A stretch of DNA of 64,000 nucleotides from an uncultured Cocleimonas sp. (GTDB lineage: Bacteria; Pseudomonadota; Gammaproteobacteria; Thiotrichales; Thiotrichaceae). Shown here piece by piece: positions 54,456-61,572 of the stretch. The notes below the pieces were generated by a model. The model was not told the DNA's origin, did no database searches, and worked only from the letters and a program-made list of their open reading frames with translations. How positions within the stretch are numbered: the first letter of the stretch is position 1; every line of letters starts with the position of its first letter. The position numbers were made by a program, and so were the translations under genes. The stretch covers positions 1-64,000 of the forward strand of contig NZ_CANLZW010000014.1 in NCBI RefSeq assembly GCF_947495625.1, read 5' to 3'.

Positions 54456-54468
54456 AAGTAGGGGGGTG
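54456..54468 (+). repeat. G-rich core repeat, copy 20
   Basis: Exact core preceded by AAAAAAGTGCCTGA and followed by TGTTTT, between two plus-strand genes; the longer frame of the next gene runs through it but is not real. Confidence 0.9.
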
Positions 54469-54516
54469 TGTTTTAATCTCGATTTCTCATTATTCGCAAT
54501 CGCTCAGGACACCTGT

Positions 54517-55041
54517 ATGGCAATCAGCGCCACCATCAATAAAGTATTACTCAATATTGCAGATATGGATCGGCATTATTATCAAAGTCACGAGCTTACT
54601 GCCGCGCAACACCCGTCAGAGACTGATTTTCGCTTTATGGTGCGAATTATTGCCTATGCGTTAAACGCGAATGAAGAATTGACGTTCACCAAAGGCTTGT
54701 GTGTCGATGATGAACCCGAGATTTGGCAGAAGTCTCTGACGGGTGATATTGAGCTCTGGATTGATTTTGGTCAGCTGGACGAAAAGCGAATTCGTAAAGC
54801 CTGTGGCAGAGCTGATCAGGTGATTGTGTATACCTATAACAGTCAAAAATCTGATATCTGGTGGAATCAGATCAATGCAAAGCTTGCTCGATATAAAAAT
54901 TTAAGCGTAATGCATATCGAAGCAGAAGGCGTTGAAAACTTGGTTAAACGCAATATGGTTTTGCAATGCAATATTGAGGATGGTGAGCTGCTTTTAAGCG
55001 ATGATGACCATTCTTATACAGTAACTATTAGCAAGCATTAG
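54517..55041 (+). CDS. YaeQ family protein
   Basis: A 174-residue protein of the YaeQ family, a PD-(D/E)xK nuclease-like fold. MAISATINKVLLNIADMDRHYY, HPSETDFRFMVRIIAYAL, DDEPEIWQKSLTGDIELWIDFGQ and KRIRKACGRADQVIVYTY are all characteristic. The ATG at 54517 has CAGGACACC eight bases before it; an earlier in-frame start would place the repeat in the protein. YaeQ has been linked to suppression of rfaH-type transcription defects, though its mechanism is unclear. Confidence 0.92.
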   Translation: MAISATINKVLLNIADMDRHYYQSHELTAAQHPSETDFRFMVRIIAYALNANEELTFTKGLCVDDEPEIWQKSLTGDIELWIDFGQLDEKRIRKACGRADQVIVYTYNSQKSDIWWNQINAKLARYKNLSVMHIEAEGVENLVKRNMVLQCNIEDGELLLSDDDHSYTVTISKH

Positions 55042-55068
55042 TTGCTTCCTAGATTAATAATTCTTTAG

Positions 55069-55566
55069 TTAATTGGCGAATTCCCTAAGAAATTGTCGTC
55101 GTTGTTGCTGATCCATCTGACGCAATTCTTGGCGCAGTGATTGACGTTCTGATGGGCTCATAGAACGGAATTTATTTCTTAACGCACGTCTTTGCTTATT
55201 GGGTAGATTATTAAACCACAGCCTTTGTCTGATGATTCTTTTTTTCTGTCTGGGAGTAAGCTTACGAAATTGTTTATAACGCTCTCGAGCTAGCTTTCTT
55301 TCTTCATTATTTAGCTTCTTCCAGTTTTTAAAGCGTTTCTTTAGACGTTTCTTTTGTGCTGGTGTAAGTGTCTTCCAGCGTAATGCCGCTTTGCTCAGTT
55401 TTTGTTGGCGTTGCTCACTAAAGCTGTTCCACTGGTTCACAAATGGTTTAAGTGTTTGCTGTTGTTCTCGCGTTAGAGACTGCCAATCTAGCGCGCTCAC
55501 TTGTGAACTCAACACTAGAAATACACTGAGTATCAACGTTCTTATTAGTTGTGTATGGTTAATCAT
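55069..55566 (-). CDS. Exported basic DUF3106 protein
   Basis: A 165-residue protein with a signal peptide ending VSA-LD. The rest is repetitive, extremely R/K/Q-rich helix: LSKAALRWKTLTPAQKKRL, FKNWKKLNNEERKLARERYKQF and RKLTPRQKKRI follow the DUF3106 pattern (L-T-P-x-Q-R/K). Last gene of the ECF sigma operon, with its start overlapping the previous stop (ATGA). The same order (sigma, DUF3619, DUF3106) is common in proteobacteria. Role unknown, perhaps envelope related. Confidence 0.83.
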   Translation of the reverse strand: MINHTQLIRTLILSVFLVLSSQVSALDWQSLTREQQQTLKPFVNQWNSFSEQRQQKLSKAALRWKTLTPAQKKRLKKRFKNWKKLNNEERKLARERYKQFRKLTPRQKKRIIRQRLWFNNLPNKQRRALRNKFRSMSPSERQSLRQELRQMDQQQRRQFLREFAN

Positions 55567-55805
55567 TGTAATGGGTCTTCCGTACTGTGTTTATCAAAAT
55601 CACTACCATCGTTATATTCGGCTTCTGACTCAAGCCAGTTTTCAAAGCCATCTCCAGTGACTTCTGTCATATCTGCGAGAAACTCAAGGAAGTCAGAACT
55701 CACCTGTTCATGACTTTGATCCTGACCTTCATTGCTGTTTGCATTCGCCTTGGCTGATAACATTGTCATTACCATGAAGAGTAAAATGGCAGGTTTAGCT
55801 TTCAT
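55563..55805 (-). CDS. Small exported acidic protein in the ECF sigma operon
   Basis: About 80 residues. Signal peptide MKAKPAILLFMVMTMLSAKANA, then an acidic mature part (DFLEFLADMTEVTGDGFENWLESEAEY). Its start overlaps the end of the DUF3619 gene and its stop overlaps the DUF3106 start, so it is translationally coupled. Acidic, next to a strongly basic partner; could pair with it. Family not recognised. Confidence 0.65.
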   Translation of the reverse strand: MKAKPAILLFMVMTMLSAKANANSNEGQDQSHEQVSSDFLEFLADMTEVTGDGFENWLESEAEYNDGSDFDKHSTEDPLQ

Positions 55806-56142
55806 CCAGTGACTCATCCAACCATTGATAAAAATCGAGTTGCGTGTATAAATCCATATCTACATCAGCACTAAGCATATCAAGATCTTCAAGCGGTGAG
55901 AGCTTGCTAGCAGTTAACTGAGGTACAATCATAAAAGCCAGGACGCTGGCGATTGCCAATCCTGCACCTGCACCAGTCAGCCATTTTTTAGAAAGCCAAA
56001 CACTTTTTTCTGTTTGAGATAAGGCTATATTGCGTGCTTCACGCAAGCGCTGCGCAGTATCACTATTGAGTGATTCGACTTGTTGGTCAAATGCCTGCTT
56101 TGCATGTTGACTAATATCTGATTGATTATCTTCGTTTGTCAT
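55795..56142 (-). CDS. DUF3619 family protein, probable anti-sigma partner
   Basis: A 115-residue protein with a soluble N-terminal part (about 1-62, AFDQQVESLNSDTAQRLREARNIAL) and one membrane helix (about 68-86), followed by a short periplasmic tail. This is the DUF3619 plan and that of small anti-sigma proteins: cytoplasmic sigma-binding part plus transmembrane anchor. It overlaps the sigma gene by four bases (ATGA). Likely holds the sigma factor inactive until an envelope signal arrives. Confidence 0.8.
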   Translation of the reverse strand: MTNEDNQSDISQHAKQAFDQQVESLNSDTAQRLREARNIALSQTEKSVWLSKKWLTGAGAGLAIASVLAFMIVPQLTASKLSPLEDLDMLSADVDMDLYTQLDFYQWLDESLDES

Positions 56143-56708
56143 AAAGAAAATTCCTCTAAACTCGCTCTTAAGCTAGAAAGCGCTCTTGAATAGTGTGTTT
56201 TAACGCTACCTTCAGAACATTTCATGGCATTAGCAGTTTCTTTTGTGCTCATTTCTTCCCAGGCTCGAAGCATAAATGCCTGTTGCTGTCTGAGTGGTAA
56301 TGCACTGACTGCCACTTCAACTTTTTCGCTAAACTCAAAACTACTTATATTGTCTTCGGGTAATTGGTCATTTTCATTGCTTTTGTTTTCTAATGGTGAA
56401 TCTCTAAAACCTTCACCTTGAGTGGACAATTTGTCGTTTCCTAACCAACTGCGCCAACGGTTTCTTACTTTTTGCCGACGGTGCCAGTCATTAATTCTAC
56501 TTTGCACGATTCGGTAAAACAAAGGTGGCCATTCATGGCTGTTTTTATTTGAATACTTACTCACCAATTTGATCATCGCATCTTGAACGATATCAAAGGC
56601 AACGTCCTCATCTCTGGTTGCAACTCGCGCCATAATGAAAGCTCGCTTTTCACTATGGATTAAGAATTGCTCGAGATTCTCAAAGGTATTGTCGTTATCA
56701 GTATTCAA
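56139..56708 (-). CDS. ECF-type RNA polymerase sigma factor
   Basis: A 189-residue ECF sigma factor. Region 2 covers about 25-90 (VATRDEDVAFDIVQDAMIKLVSKY... PPLFYRIVQSRINDWHRRQ) and region 4 about 125-180 (VSALPLRQQQAFMLRAWEEMSTKETANAMKCSEGSVKTHYSRALSSL). It starts with TTG, preceded by CAGGAAT. It lies next to a mirror-image promoter pair and heads a coupled four-gene operon, so it likely activates its own operon and the divergent gene. Confidence 0.92.
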   Translation of the reverse strand: MNTDNDNTFENLEQFLIHSEKRAFIMARVATRDEDVAFDIVQDAMIKLVSKYSNKNSHEWPPLFYRIVQSRINDWHRRQKVRNRWRSWLGNDKLSTQGEGFRDSPLENKSNENDQLPEDNISSFEFSEKVEVAVSALPLRQQQAFMLRAWEEMSTKETANAMKCSEGSVKTHYSRALSSLRASLEEFSL

Positions 56709-56731
56709 AAATTATTCCTGTTTATCTAGAT

Positions 56732-56816
56732 AACGCACGATCTTAGATTTGGTTGACAAACAAAGATAAAAAAATTTTTTAAACAAAATTGTCAACCAAA
56801 TTCAAGTTAACTCGTT
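56732..56816. promoter_or_regulatory. Mirror-image divergent ECF-type promoters
   Basis: ATTTGGTTGACAA (56747-56759) and TTGTCAACCAAAT (56789-56801) are a perfect 13-base inverted repeat. On each side TGTCAACC is followed after exactly 15 bases by CGTT: plus strand 56790-56797 with CGTT at 56813-56816, minus strand 56751-56758 with CGTT at 56732-56735. That fits -35 and -10 elements of one ECF sigma factor driving the sigma operon and the basic repeat protein. Confidence 0.7.
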
Positions 56817-56917
56817 GTAATGGGCATAGGCGGATAATTCCACTCTATATAAATTATTTAAAGTGTTAAACAAGCTTTCTATTAACCACGCTTCCAATTA
56901 ACAACGAGGATACTATT

Positions 56918-57529
56918 ATGAAATTATTTAACAAAAACAAAATTGTAGCACTAAGCGCATTTAGCTTATTACTTACTTCCGCATTTTTTACTCAAGTGGC
57001 AGTCGCAAATACCAATAGCCCAGGTATAGATACAAAACAACAGAACCAGAAAGACCGCATTTTACAAGGTGTAGATTCTGGCGAACTTACCGGTAAAGAA
57101 GCATGGCGTCTGGGTAAACAACAAGGAAAAATTTACCATAAAGAGCAACGTTTTAAATCGGATGATCAATTTACACGTCGTGAACGAGCCGTAATTCACC
57201 GAGATTTACTCAAGTCATCTAAAAGCATTTATGTGCAAAAGCATGATCGACAAGTGCAGGGTGCAAATAGCCCAGGCATTAGAAACCCCGGAATAAACCA
57301 TCGACAATTCAATCAGGCAAGACGGATTGGTCAGGGCATACGTTCGGGTGAGTTAACAAGAGGTGAAGCGTTTAGACTAGGTCATCAGCAAAAACGAATT
57401 AACCATCAAAAGCGTCGTTTAAAAGCAGATGGTACTTTTACCAAGCGTGAGCGTATAAGAATTCATAAACATCAGAATCGCGCATCAAAAAATATATATC
57501 GCAAAAAGCATAATGCTAGAACTAGATAA
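56918..57529 (+). CDS. Exported basic protein with two ELT/REA repeats
   Basis: A 203-residue protein with a signal peptide ending AVA-NT. Two ~75-residue repeats of the mature part each run SPGI, then Q...RI-QG--SGELT--EA-RLG-QQ-KI, then K-D--FT-RER--IH, ending ASKNIY/SKSIY. The same repeat is present once in the 33597-34358 protein. Strongly basic. GAGGA precedes the ATG. Its promoter region holds one of the two TGTCAACC sites, so it probably belongs to the ECF sigma regulon. Function unknown. Confidence 0.8.
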   Translation: MKLFNKNKIVALSAFSLLLTSAFFTQVAVANTNSPGIDTKQQNQKDRILQGVDSGELTGKEAWRLGKQQGKIYHKEQRFKSDDQFTRRERAVIHRDLLKSSKSIYVQKHDRQVQGANSPGIRNPGINHRQFNQARRIGQGIRSGELTRGEAFRLGHQQKRINHQKRRLKADGTFTKRERIRIHKHQNRASKNIYRKKHNARTR

Positions 57530-57530
57530 T

Positions 57531-57570
57531 TAATCAAAAAACGCCACAAATTTGTGGCGTTTTTTGATTA
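57531..57570. terminator. Perfect 40-base palindromic terminator
   Basis: TAATCAAAAAACGCC... mirrored by its complement, centred at AAA/TTT, followed by TTTTTT. Ends the basic repeat protein gene and probably the converging 57598 gene too. Confidence 0.92.
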
Positions 57571-57597
57571 TTTTTTAGGACTACAAATGGAGTTATT

Positions 57598-58065
57598 TTA
57601 TATGACTGATGTTACTGCGTTAAAAATTAACAAAGCAACCGCAAAGATTCCCAGAATTTTAATCAGTAGATTGATTTTCTCTTTCTTTGAGCGAATCTTG
57701 TCAGCGTCCTGATTGATCGCTTCTAAATCATTCTGATCAATTGCCGGATCCATCCAGATACGCTCATGGCGTAAATCACTTTCAGCCTCTATCACCGCTA
57801 TGGCGTGAGTTAATTCAGCTCGATAAGTCTTTTCATTGATATCTACCAGTTGGCGACGCAAGCCGTTATGGAAGTGCATGCCAGCCGCCAGAATATCGTT
57901 GAATTGTGCCACATAATGGACATTTTTCGGGTAGTTTGCATGATTTGCTTCGTCCTGGTTTTGAGTAGCCTCATGAGGTAACTCATCCCAACTTAATATC
58001 TTTATCAAACCCGGATCGTCCGTACCTATTGGTGGAGATTCTATCGCTAAATAGCCTGCTTTCAT
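57598..58065 (-). CDS. Hypothetical protein with C-terminal membrane anchor
   Basis: A 155-residue protein, soluble until residue 133, then one hydrophobic helix at the C-terminus (LLIKILGIFAVALLIFNAVTSVI), the layout of a tail-anchored protein. GAGAATTTTC precedes the ATG. I do not recognise the family. It starts 42 bases after the OsmC gene, on the same strand. Confidence 0.65.
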   Translation of the reverse strand: MKAGYLAIESPPIGTDDPGLIKILSWDELPHEATQNQDEANHANYPKNVHYVAQFNDILAAGMHFHNGLRRQLVDINEKTYRAELTHAIAVIEAESDLRHERIWMDPAIDQNDLEAINQDADKIRSKKEKINLLIKILGIFAVALLIFNAVTSVI

Positions 58066-58107
58066 TGAAAATTCTCTAATATATGTATAATCGTATTAGA
58101 TCATGAA

Positions 58108-58509
58108 TCACTCAAAACTACTCATGATATCGACATTCGATCGCAATGTTTTATGAATCGGGCAACGGTCCGCAATTTCCAGCATGCGGTGTTCTTGCTC
58201 ATCGGTAAAGTCACCTTCCAAATGAATTTTACGGATAATGCGTGAGCTACTGCCATCTATTTCATTGGGCGGGATATAGGTCAAGCGAACGGTGATTACA
58301 TCCAGTTGAATATTCTTGCGTTCGGCATACATGCTTAACGTGATAGAAGTACAACTGCCCAGTGCAGATAATAAATAATCGAAAGGCGCAGGTCCTTTGT
58401 CAGCCCCACCAAGATTAGTGGGCTCGTCTGCAATCAGGGTGTGATTACCTGTGGTTATCGTCTGTGTATAAGGTTTTCCGGTACTTTCTACAAATGCTTC
58501 AGAGTTCAT
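58108..58509 (-). CDS. OsmC-family protein
   Basis: A 133-residue protein of the OsmC/Ohr superfamily, YhfA-like. PAPFDYLLSALGSCTSITLSMYAERKNI holds the conserved cysteine (first active-site Cys region), and the C-terminal ADRCPIHKTL gives the second cysteine of a peroxidase-type pair. Such proteins reduce organic hydroperoxides or bind thiol stress agents. AAGGCAAGAC lies before the ATG. Confidence 0.87.
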   Translation of the reverse strand: MNSEAFVESTGKPYTQTITTGNHTLIADEPTNLGGADKGPAPFDYLLSALGSCTSITLSMYAERKNIQLDVITVRLTYIPPNEIDGSSSRIIRKIHLEGDFTDEQEHRMLEIADRCPIHKTLRSNVDIMSSFE

Positions 58510-58819
58510 AGTCTTGCCTTTTTAGAGTCTACTTATTGTTAAATTATTGTAGAAAGCTTAGTAGAAATTAGGGATATTTTCAGTTATTTGATTGTTTCTG
58601 TGATAAAGAACTAATTCTAAGTATTTGATAAATATGGCCTAAAAGTAGGGGGGTGACCTAATTTACTGTGTATTAAACAATATTAGTATTTATAGATGTT
58701 TAACGAGGTTTTAGTGATAGTTATCTTGGTTTTACGTTAGAATAGCGATCTTATTTTGTTTTAGGCAGAAGTTACAATTCTACCTTCTCCTAAATCTCCC
58801 CTGATACTCACGAGCATCC
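58510..58819. other. Divergent intergenic region
   Basis: 310 bases between the OsmC and helicase genes, holding core copy 21 and nothing else I can support. Confidence 0.5.
58643..58655 (+). repeat. G-rich core repeat, copy 21
   Basis: Exact core preceded by ATATGGCCTAA and followed by ACCTAA, in a divergent promoter region. Confidence 0.9.
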
Positions 58820-60448
58820 ATGAAAAAGACACCCGCTAAAGCCGACTTTAAGTCATTTACCCTATCTCCATCAATTTACTCTGCGATTGAAGAGGCTGGT
58901 TATAAAGAGCCAACTGATGTGCAGCAAGACTCAATTCCAGCAATCCTGAATGACAGAGATGTATTGGCGCGCGCTGAGACGGGTTCAGGTAAAACAGCAG
59001 CTTTTGTTTTACCGTTATTAGAAAAAATTCTAAGACAAAAAGCAGCCAAGTTAGCTAAGAAAAAACCGCTGGATAAATCCAATGTGGTAGGAGTTTTAAT
59101 ACTCGTGCCAACGCGCGAGTTAGCGATTCAAATCCGTGAAGAGTTTGAGCGTTTTGCTGTAAATATCGAACCGAAAGTGAAGTGCTTGAGTGTGTTTGGT
59201 GGGATTAAAATTAACCCACAAATGATCGCCTTGCGCGGAGGAGCTGATGTATTAGTTTCAACACCAGGTCGTTTATTAGATTTAGAAAGAAATAATGCGA
59301 TTTTATTACATCAGACGAAAACACTCGTCATCGATGAAGTGGATCGTTTGATGAAAGGTGATTTTGCCGAAGAGATTGATGAAATCATTGCTAAGCTTCC
59401 AGCAGGCAGACAAAACCTGATGTTTACGGCAACCTTCCCGCCAAGTATTCGTAAGCTGGTTCGTAAGATAATGAACGAACCTGAGATCATCAATGTCGAT
59501 GATTTATATGATGATGTGAAAACCGAGCAAAGAGTTATCACCGTTAATCATTCACGAAAGCCTGAATTATTAGCGCATTTGTTAAAAACCAATGACTGGA
59601 AACAGGTTTTGGTATTTTGTAGCGCCAAACGTAGTTGTGACAACCTGGTAATGAAGTTGGAAAAACTCGGCGTGGAAGCAAGTGCGATGCACGGTAATCA
59701 ACATCAATATGCGCGCGCAGGTGCTTTGCGTGACTTCAAGGCTGGTACAGTAAGAGTATTAGTCGCTACTGATGTGGCTGGACGTGGTATCGACATTGAG
59801 CAATTACCTTGCGTGATCAACTATGAATTACCACGATCACCCAATGACTATACGCATCGAATTGGTAGAACCGGTCGTGCGGGTGAAGATGGAATGGCGA
59901 TTTCTTTGATTTCTCATGAAGAGTATCAGCATTTCAGTGTCATCGAAAAACGCACTGGAATGATACTGGAACGTGAACAAATCAAAGGATTTGAAGCGGA
60001 TGCAACAGCTCCTCAAATACCTGTGAGCATCAAGAAAAAGAAAAAACCTAAGCATAAGAAAAATAAGCTATCTAAAAAAGCTAAACTAAAAACACTTAAT
60101 AAAAATTCAGATGCTAGCAAGCCAGAAGCACCCCAGAATGAAAAGCCTTCGCTTTACGGAAAAGTTAAAAGTTCCGAAGTGAAGGACGCTAAATCCGAAG
60201 TGAAGGAAGCGAAGAAGCCTTATGAGCCTTACGAAACTAAAGCTAAACCTGCTAATTCTGAAAAGCCGGTAGCTAAAGAAGCTAAGCCTAATAATAAGCC
60301 GAATAAAGAGCAAACTTCAGATAAAGTAGATTCGAGTAAAGTTGCTTCTGCCAAACCATCTTCTGATAAACCAGCAGCACCAGAAAAAGTAGATGGTAGC
60401 TCACTCTATACTCGTGTTTTACCAAAGAAAGGTGGTTCAGATGAGTAA
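58820..60448 (+). CDS. DEAD-box RNA helicase (RhlE-like) with Lys-rich tail
   Basis: A 542-residue helicase. Q motif FKSFTLSPSIYSAIEEAGYKEPTDVQQDSIP, Walker A ARAETGSGKT, PTRELA, motif II is DEVD (not the usual DEAD), motif III is TAT rather than SAT, then HRIGRTGRAG. From about residue 400 the protein is a Lys/Pro/Ala/Ser-rich low-complexity tail with repeated SEVKDAK/SEVKEAK units, likely for RNA contacts. Unwinds structured RNA. The next gene starts inside its last codons. Confidence 0.87.
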   Translation: MKKTPAKADFKSFTLSPSIYSAIEEAGYKEPTDVQQDSIPAILNDRDVLARAETGSGKTAAFVLPLLEKILRQKAAKLAKKKPLDKSNVVGVLILVPTRELAIQIREEFERFAVNIEPKVKCLSVFGGIKINPQMIALRGGADVLVSTPGRLLDLERNNAILLHQTKTLVIDEVDRLMKGDFAEEIDEIIAKLPAGRQNLMFTATFPPSIRKLVRKIMNEPEIINVDDLYDDVKTEQRVITVNHSRKPELLAHLLKTNDWKQVLVFCSAKRSCDNLVMKLEKLGVEASAMHGNQHQYARAGALRDFKAGTVRVLVATDVAGRGIDIEQLPCVINYELPRSPNDYTHRIGRTGRAGEDGMAISLISHEEYQHFSVIEKRTGMILEREQIKGFEADATAPQIPVSIKKKKKPKHKKNKLSKKAKLKTLNKNSDASKPEAPQNEKPSLYGKVKSSEVKDAKSEVKEAKKPYEPYETKAKPANSEKPVAKEAKPNNKPNKEQTSDKVDSSKVASAKPSSDKPAAPEKVDGSSLYTRVLPKKGGSDE

Positions 60449-61451
60449 AAGTCATTACGGTGGTATCAAAGGCGGAAAATCTAACGCTGATATTTCTGCA
60501 AATAGTTCTGTAGATAATCAGGATTATGATGAAAAAGTTATAGATAAGAAAAACTTAGATAAAAACAACTCTGATGAAGAATCGCTTCTAGAAGATGATA
60601 ATCTGCATCTGTTTAAACGCGTTAGAATTGGCAGAACCAATGTATTACGCGTGGTAAAACGCTTACCATTTGGTGCTTATCTCTCTGCTAGTTCGCAAAC
60701 TGATGAAATCTTGTTACCAAAAAGATATGAGCCAGAAGACTGCAAAGTTGATGACTTGGTTAAAGTTTTCATCTACTACGATTCAGAAGATCGAATCATA
60801 GCAACGACAGAAATACCCTTAGCCCAAGTGGATGAGTGCGCATTCCTGAAAGTAGTTGATGTGAACAAAGTAGGCGCGTTCCTGGATATCGGCTTGATGA
60901 AGGATCTGTTTGTCCCTTACGCCGAGCAAGATGTAAAAATGGAGAAGGGCAAGTCCTATGTAGTACGAGTGTACCTCGATGAGCATAGCGGACGTATTAT
61001 GGCGTCCTCAAAGCTAGATAAGTTTCTGCTCGAAGAATCACATTCTCATCAGGCAGAACAAGCTGTAGATCTTATGATTTATGCAGAAACAGAGTTAGGT
61101 TATAAAGCCGTCGTAGGTACAACTTACGTTGGTTTATTATACAAGAGTGAGCTACCTCAACCATTAAAAATTGGCGATAAGTTCAAAGGTTATATAAAGA
61201 CTGTACGCACTGATAATAAACTCGACTTGAGTTTGAATTTACCCTCAGAAAAAACACGAACAGATTTGGCTAATCAAATACTCACTCACATAAAAGATCA
61301 AGGTGGCGCTTCATCGCTTACCGACAAAAGCTCACCTGATGATATTTATGCACAGTTTAAAGTCAGTAAAAAAGCCTACAAAAAAGCGCTGGGAGCGTTG
61401 TATAAACGACGTTTGATTCTTATTGAAAAAGACAGTATTAAACTGGTTTAG
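60441..61451 (+). CDS. CvfB-like S1 RNA-binding protein
   Basis: About 336 residues. A charged D/N/K-rich N-terminal tail (1-50) is followed by tandem S1-like domains (RIGRTNVLRVVKRLPFGAYLSAS; ECAFLKVVDVNKVGAFLDIGLMKDLFVPYAEQ; GYKAVVGTTYVGLLYKSELPQPLKIGDKF) and a winged-helix end (SPDDIYAQFKVSKKAYKKALGALYKRRLI), which is the CvfB/YitL architecture. The ATG at 60441, preceded by AAGGTGG, overlaps the helicase stop by 8 bases, so the two are coupled: helicase plus RNA-binding protein. Confidence 0.87.
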   Translation: MSKSHYGGIKGGKSNADISANSSVDNQDYDEKVIDKKNLDKNNSDEESLLEDDNLHLFKRVRIGRTNVLRVVKRLPFGAYLSASSQTDEILLPKRYEPEDCKVDDLVKVFIYYDSEDRIIATTEIPLAQVDECAFLKVVDVNKVGAFLDIGLMKDLFVPYAEQDVKMEKGKSYVVRVYLDEHSGRIMASSKLDKFLLEESHSHQAEQAVDLMIYAETELGYKAVVGTTYVGLLYKSELPQPLKIGDKFKGYIKTVRTDNKLDLSLNLPSEKTRTDLANQILTHIKDQGGASSLTDKSSPDDIYAQFKVSKKAYKKALGALYKRRLILIEKDSIKLV

Positions 61452-61479
61452 TTAGAATACCAATCTAAAAAAGTGCTCT

Positions 61480-61550
61480 AGCTCTGCATAAATTCTATTT
61501 ACGTTTTTTTAAAAATAAAAACGTAATATCATTCAAAGTAGGGGGGGGAC
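61480..61550 (+). repeat. Long intergenic repeat, type A, with core copy 22
   Basis: AGCTCTGCATAAATTCTATT, hairpin ACGTTTTT/AAAAACGT, ATATCATTC, then AAGTA and a run of eight Gs followed by AC (61536-61550), the longest G-run of the set. Almost identical to 36849. Between converging genes. Confidence 0.88.
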
Positions 61551-61572
61551 CTTACTGTTTATTCAGTTCAGG

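Noticed and set aside
54448-54516. Longer start of the YaeQ gene
   Set aside because: It would begin inside the core repeat; YaeQ relatives start at MAxxATI, which has its own ribosome binding site at 54517.
179-61550. Core repeat as a CRISPR array
   Set aside because: Copies are single, kilobases apart, without regular spacers or cas genes.
179-61550. Core repeat AGGGGGGTGACC as a Shine-Dalgarno sequence (resembles AGGAGGTGATCC)
   Set aside because: No start codon lies at the right distance in most copies, and orientation does not follow the genes; the likeness seems to be chance, though pairing with 16S RNA cannot be fully excluded.
179-61550. Core variant AAGTACGGGGGTG as a Pasteurellaceae-type uptake sequence (AAGTGCGGT)
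   Set aside because: Similarity is short, the strand bias is wrong for uptake sequences, and other gene content does not suggest that family.
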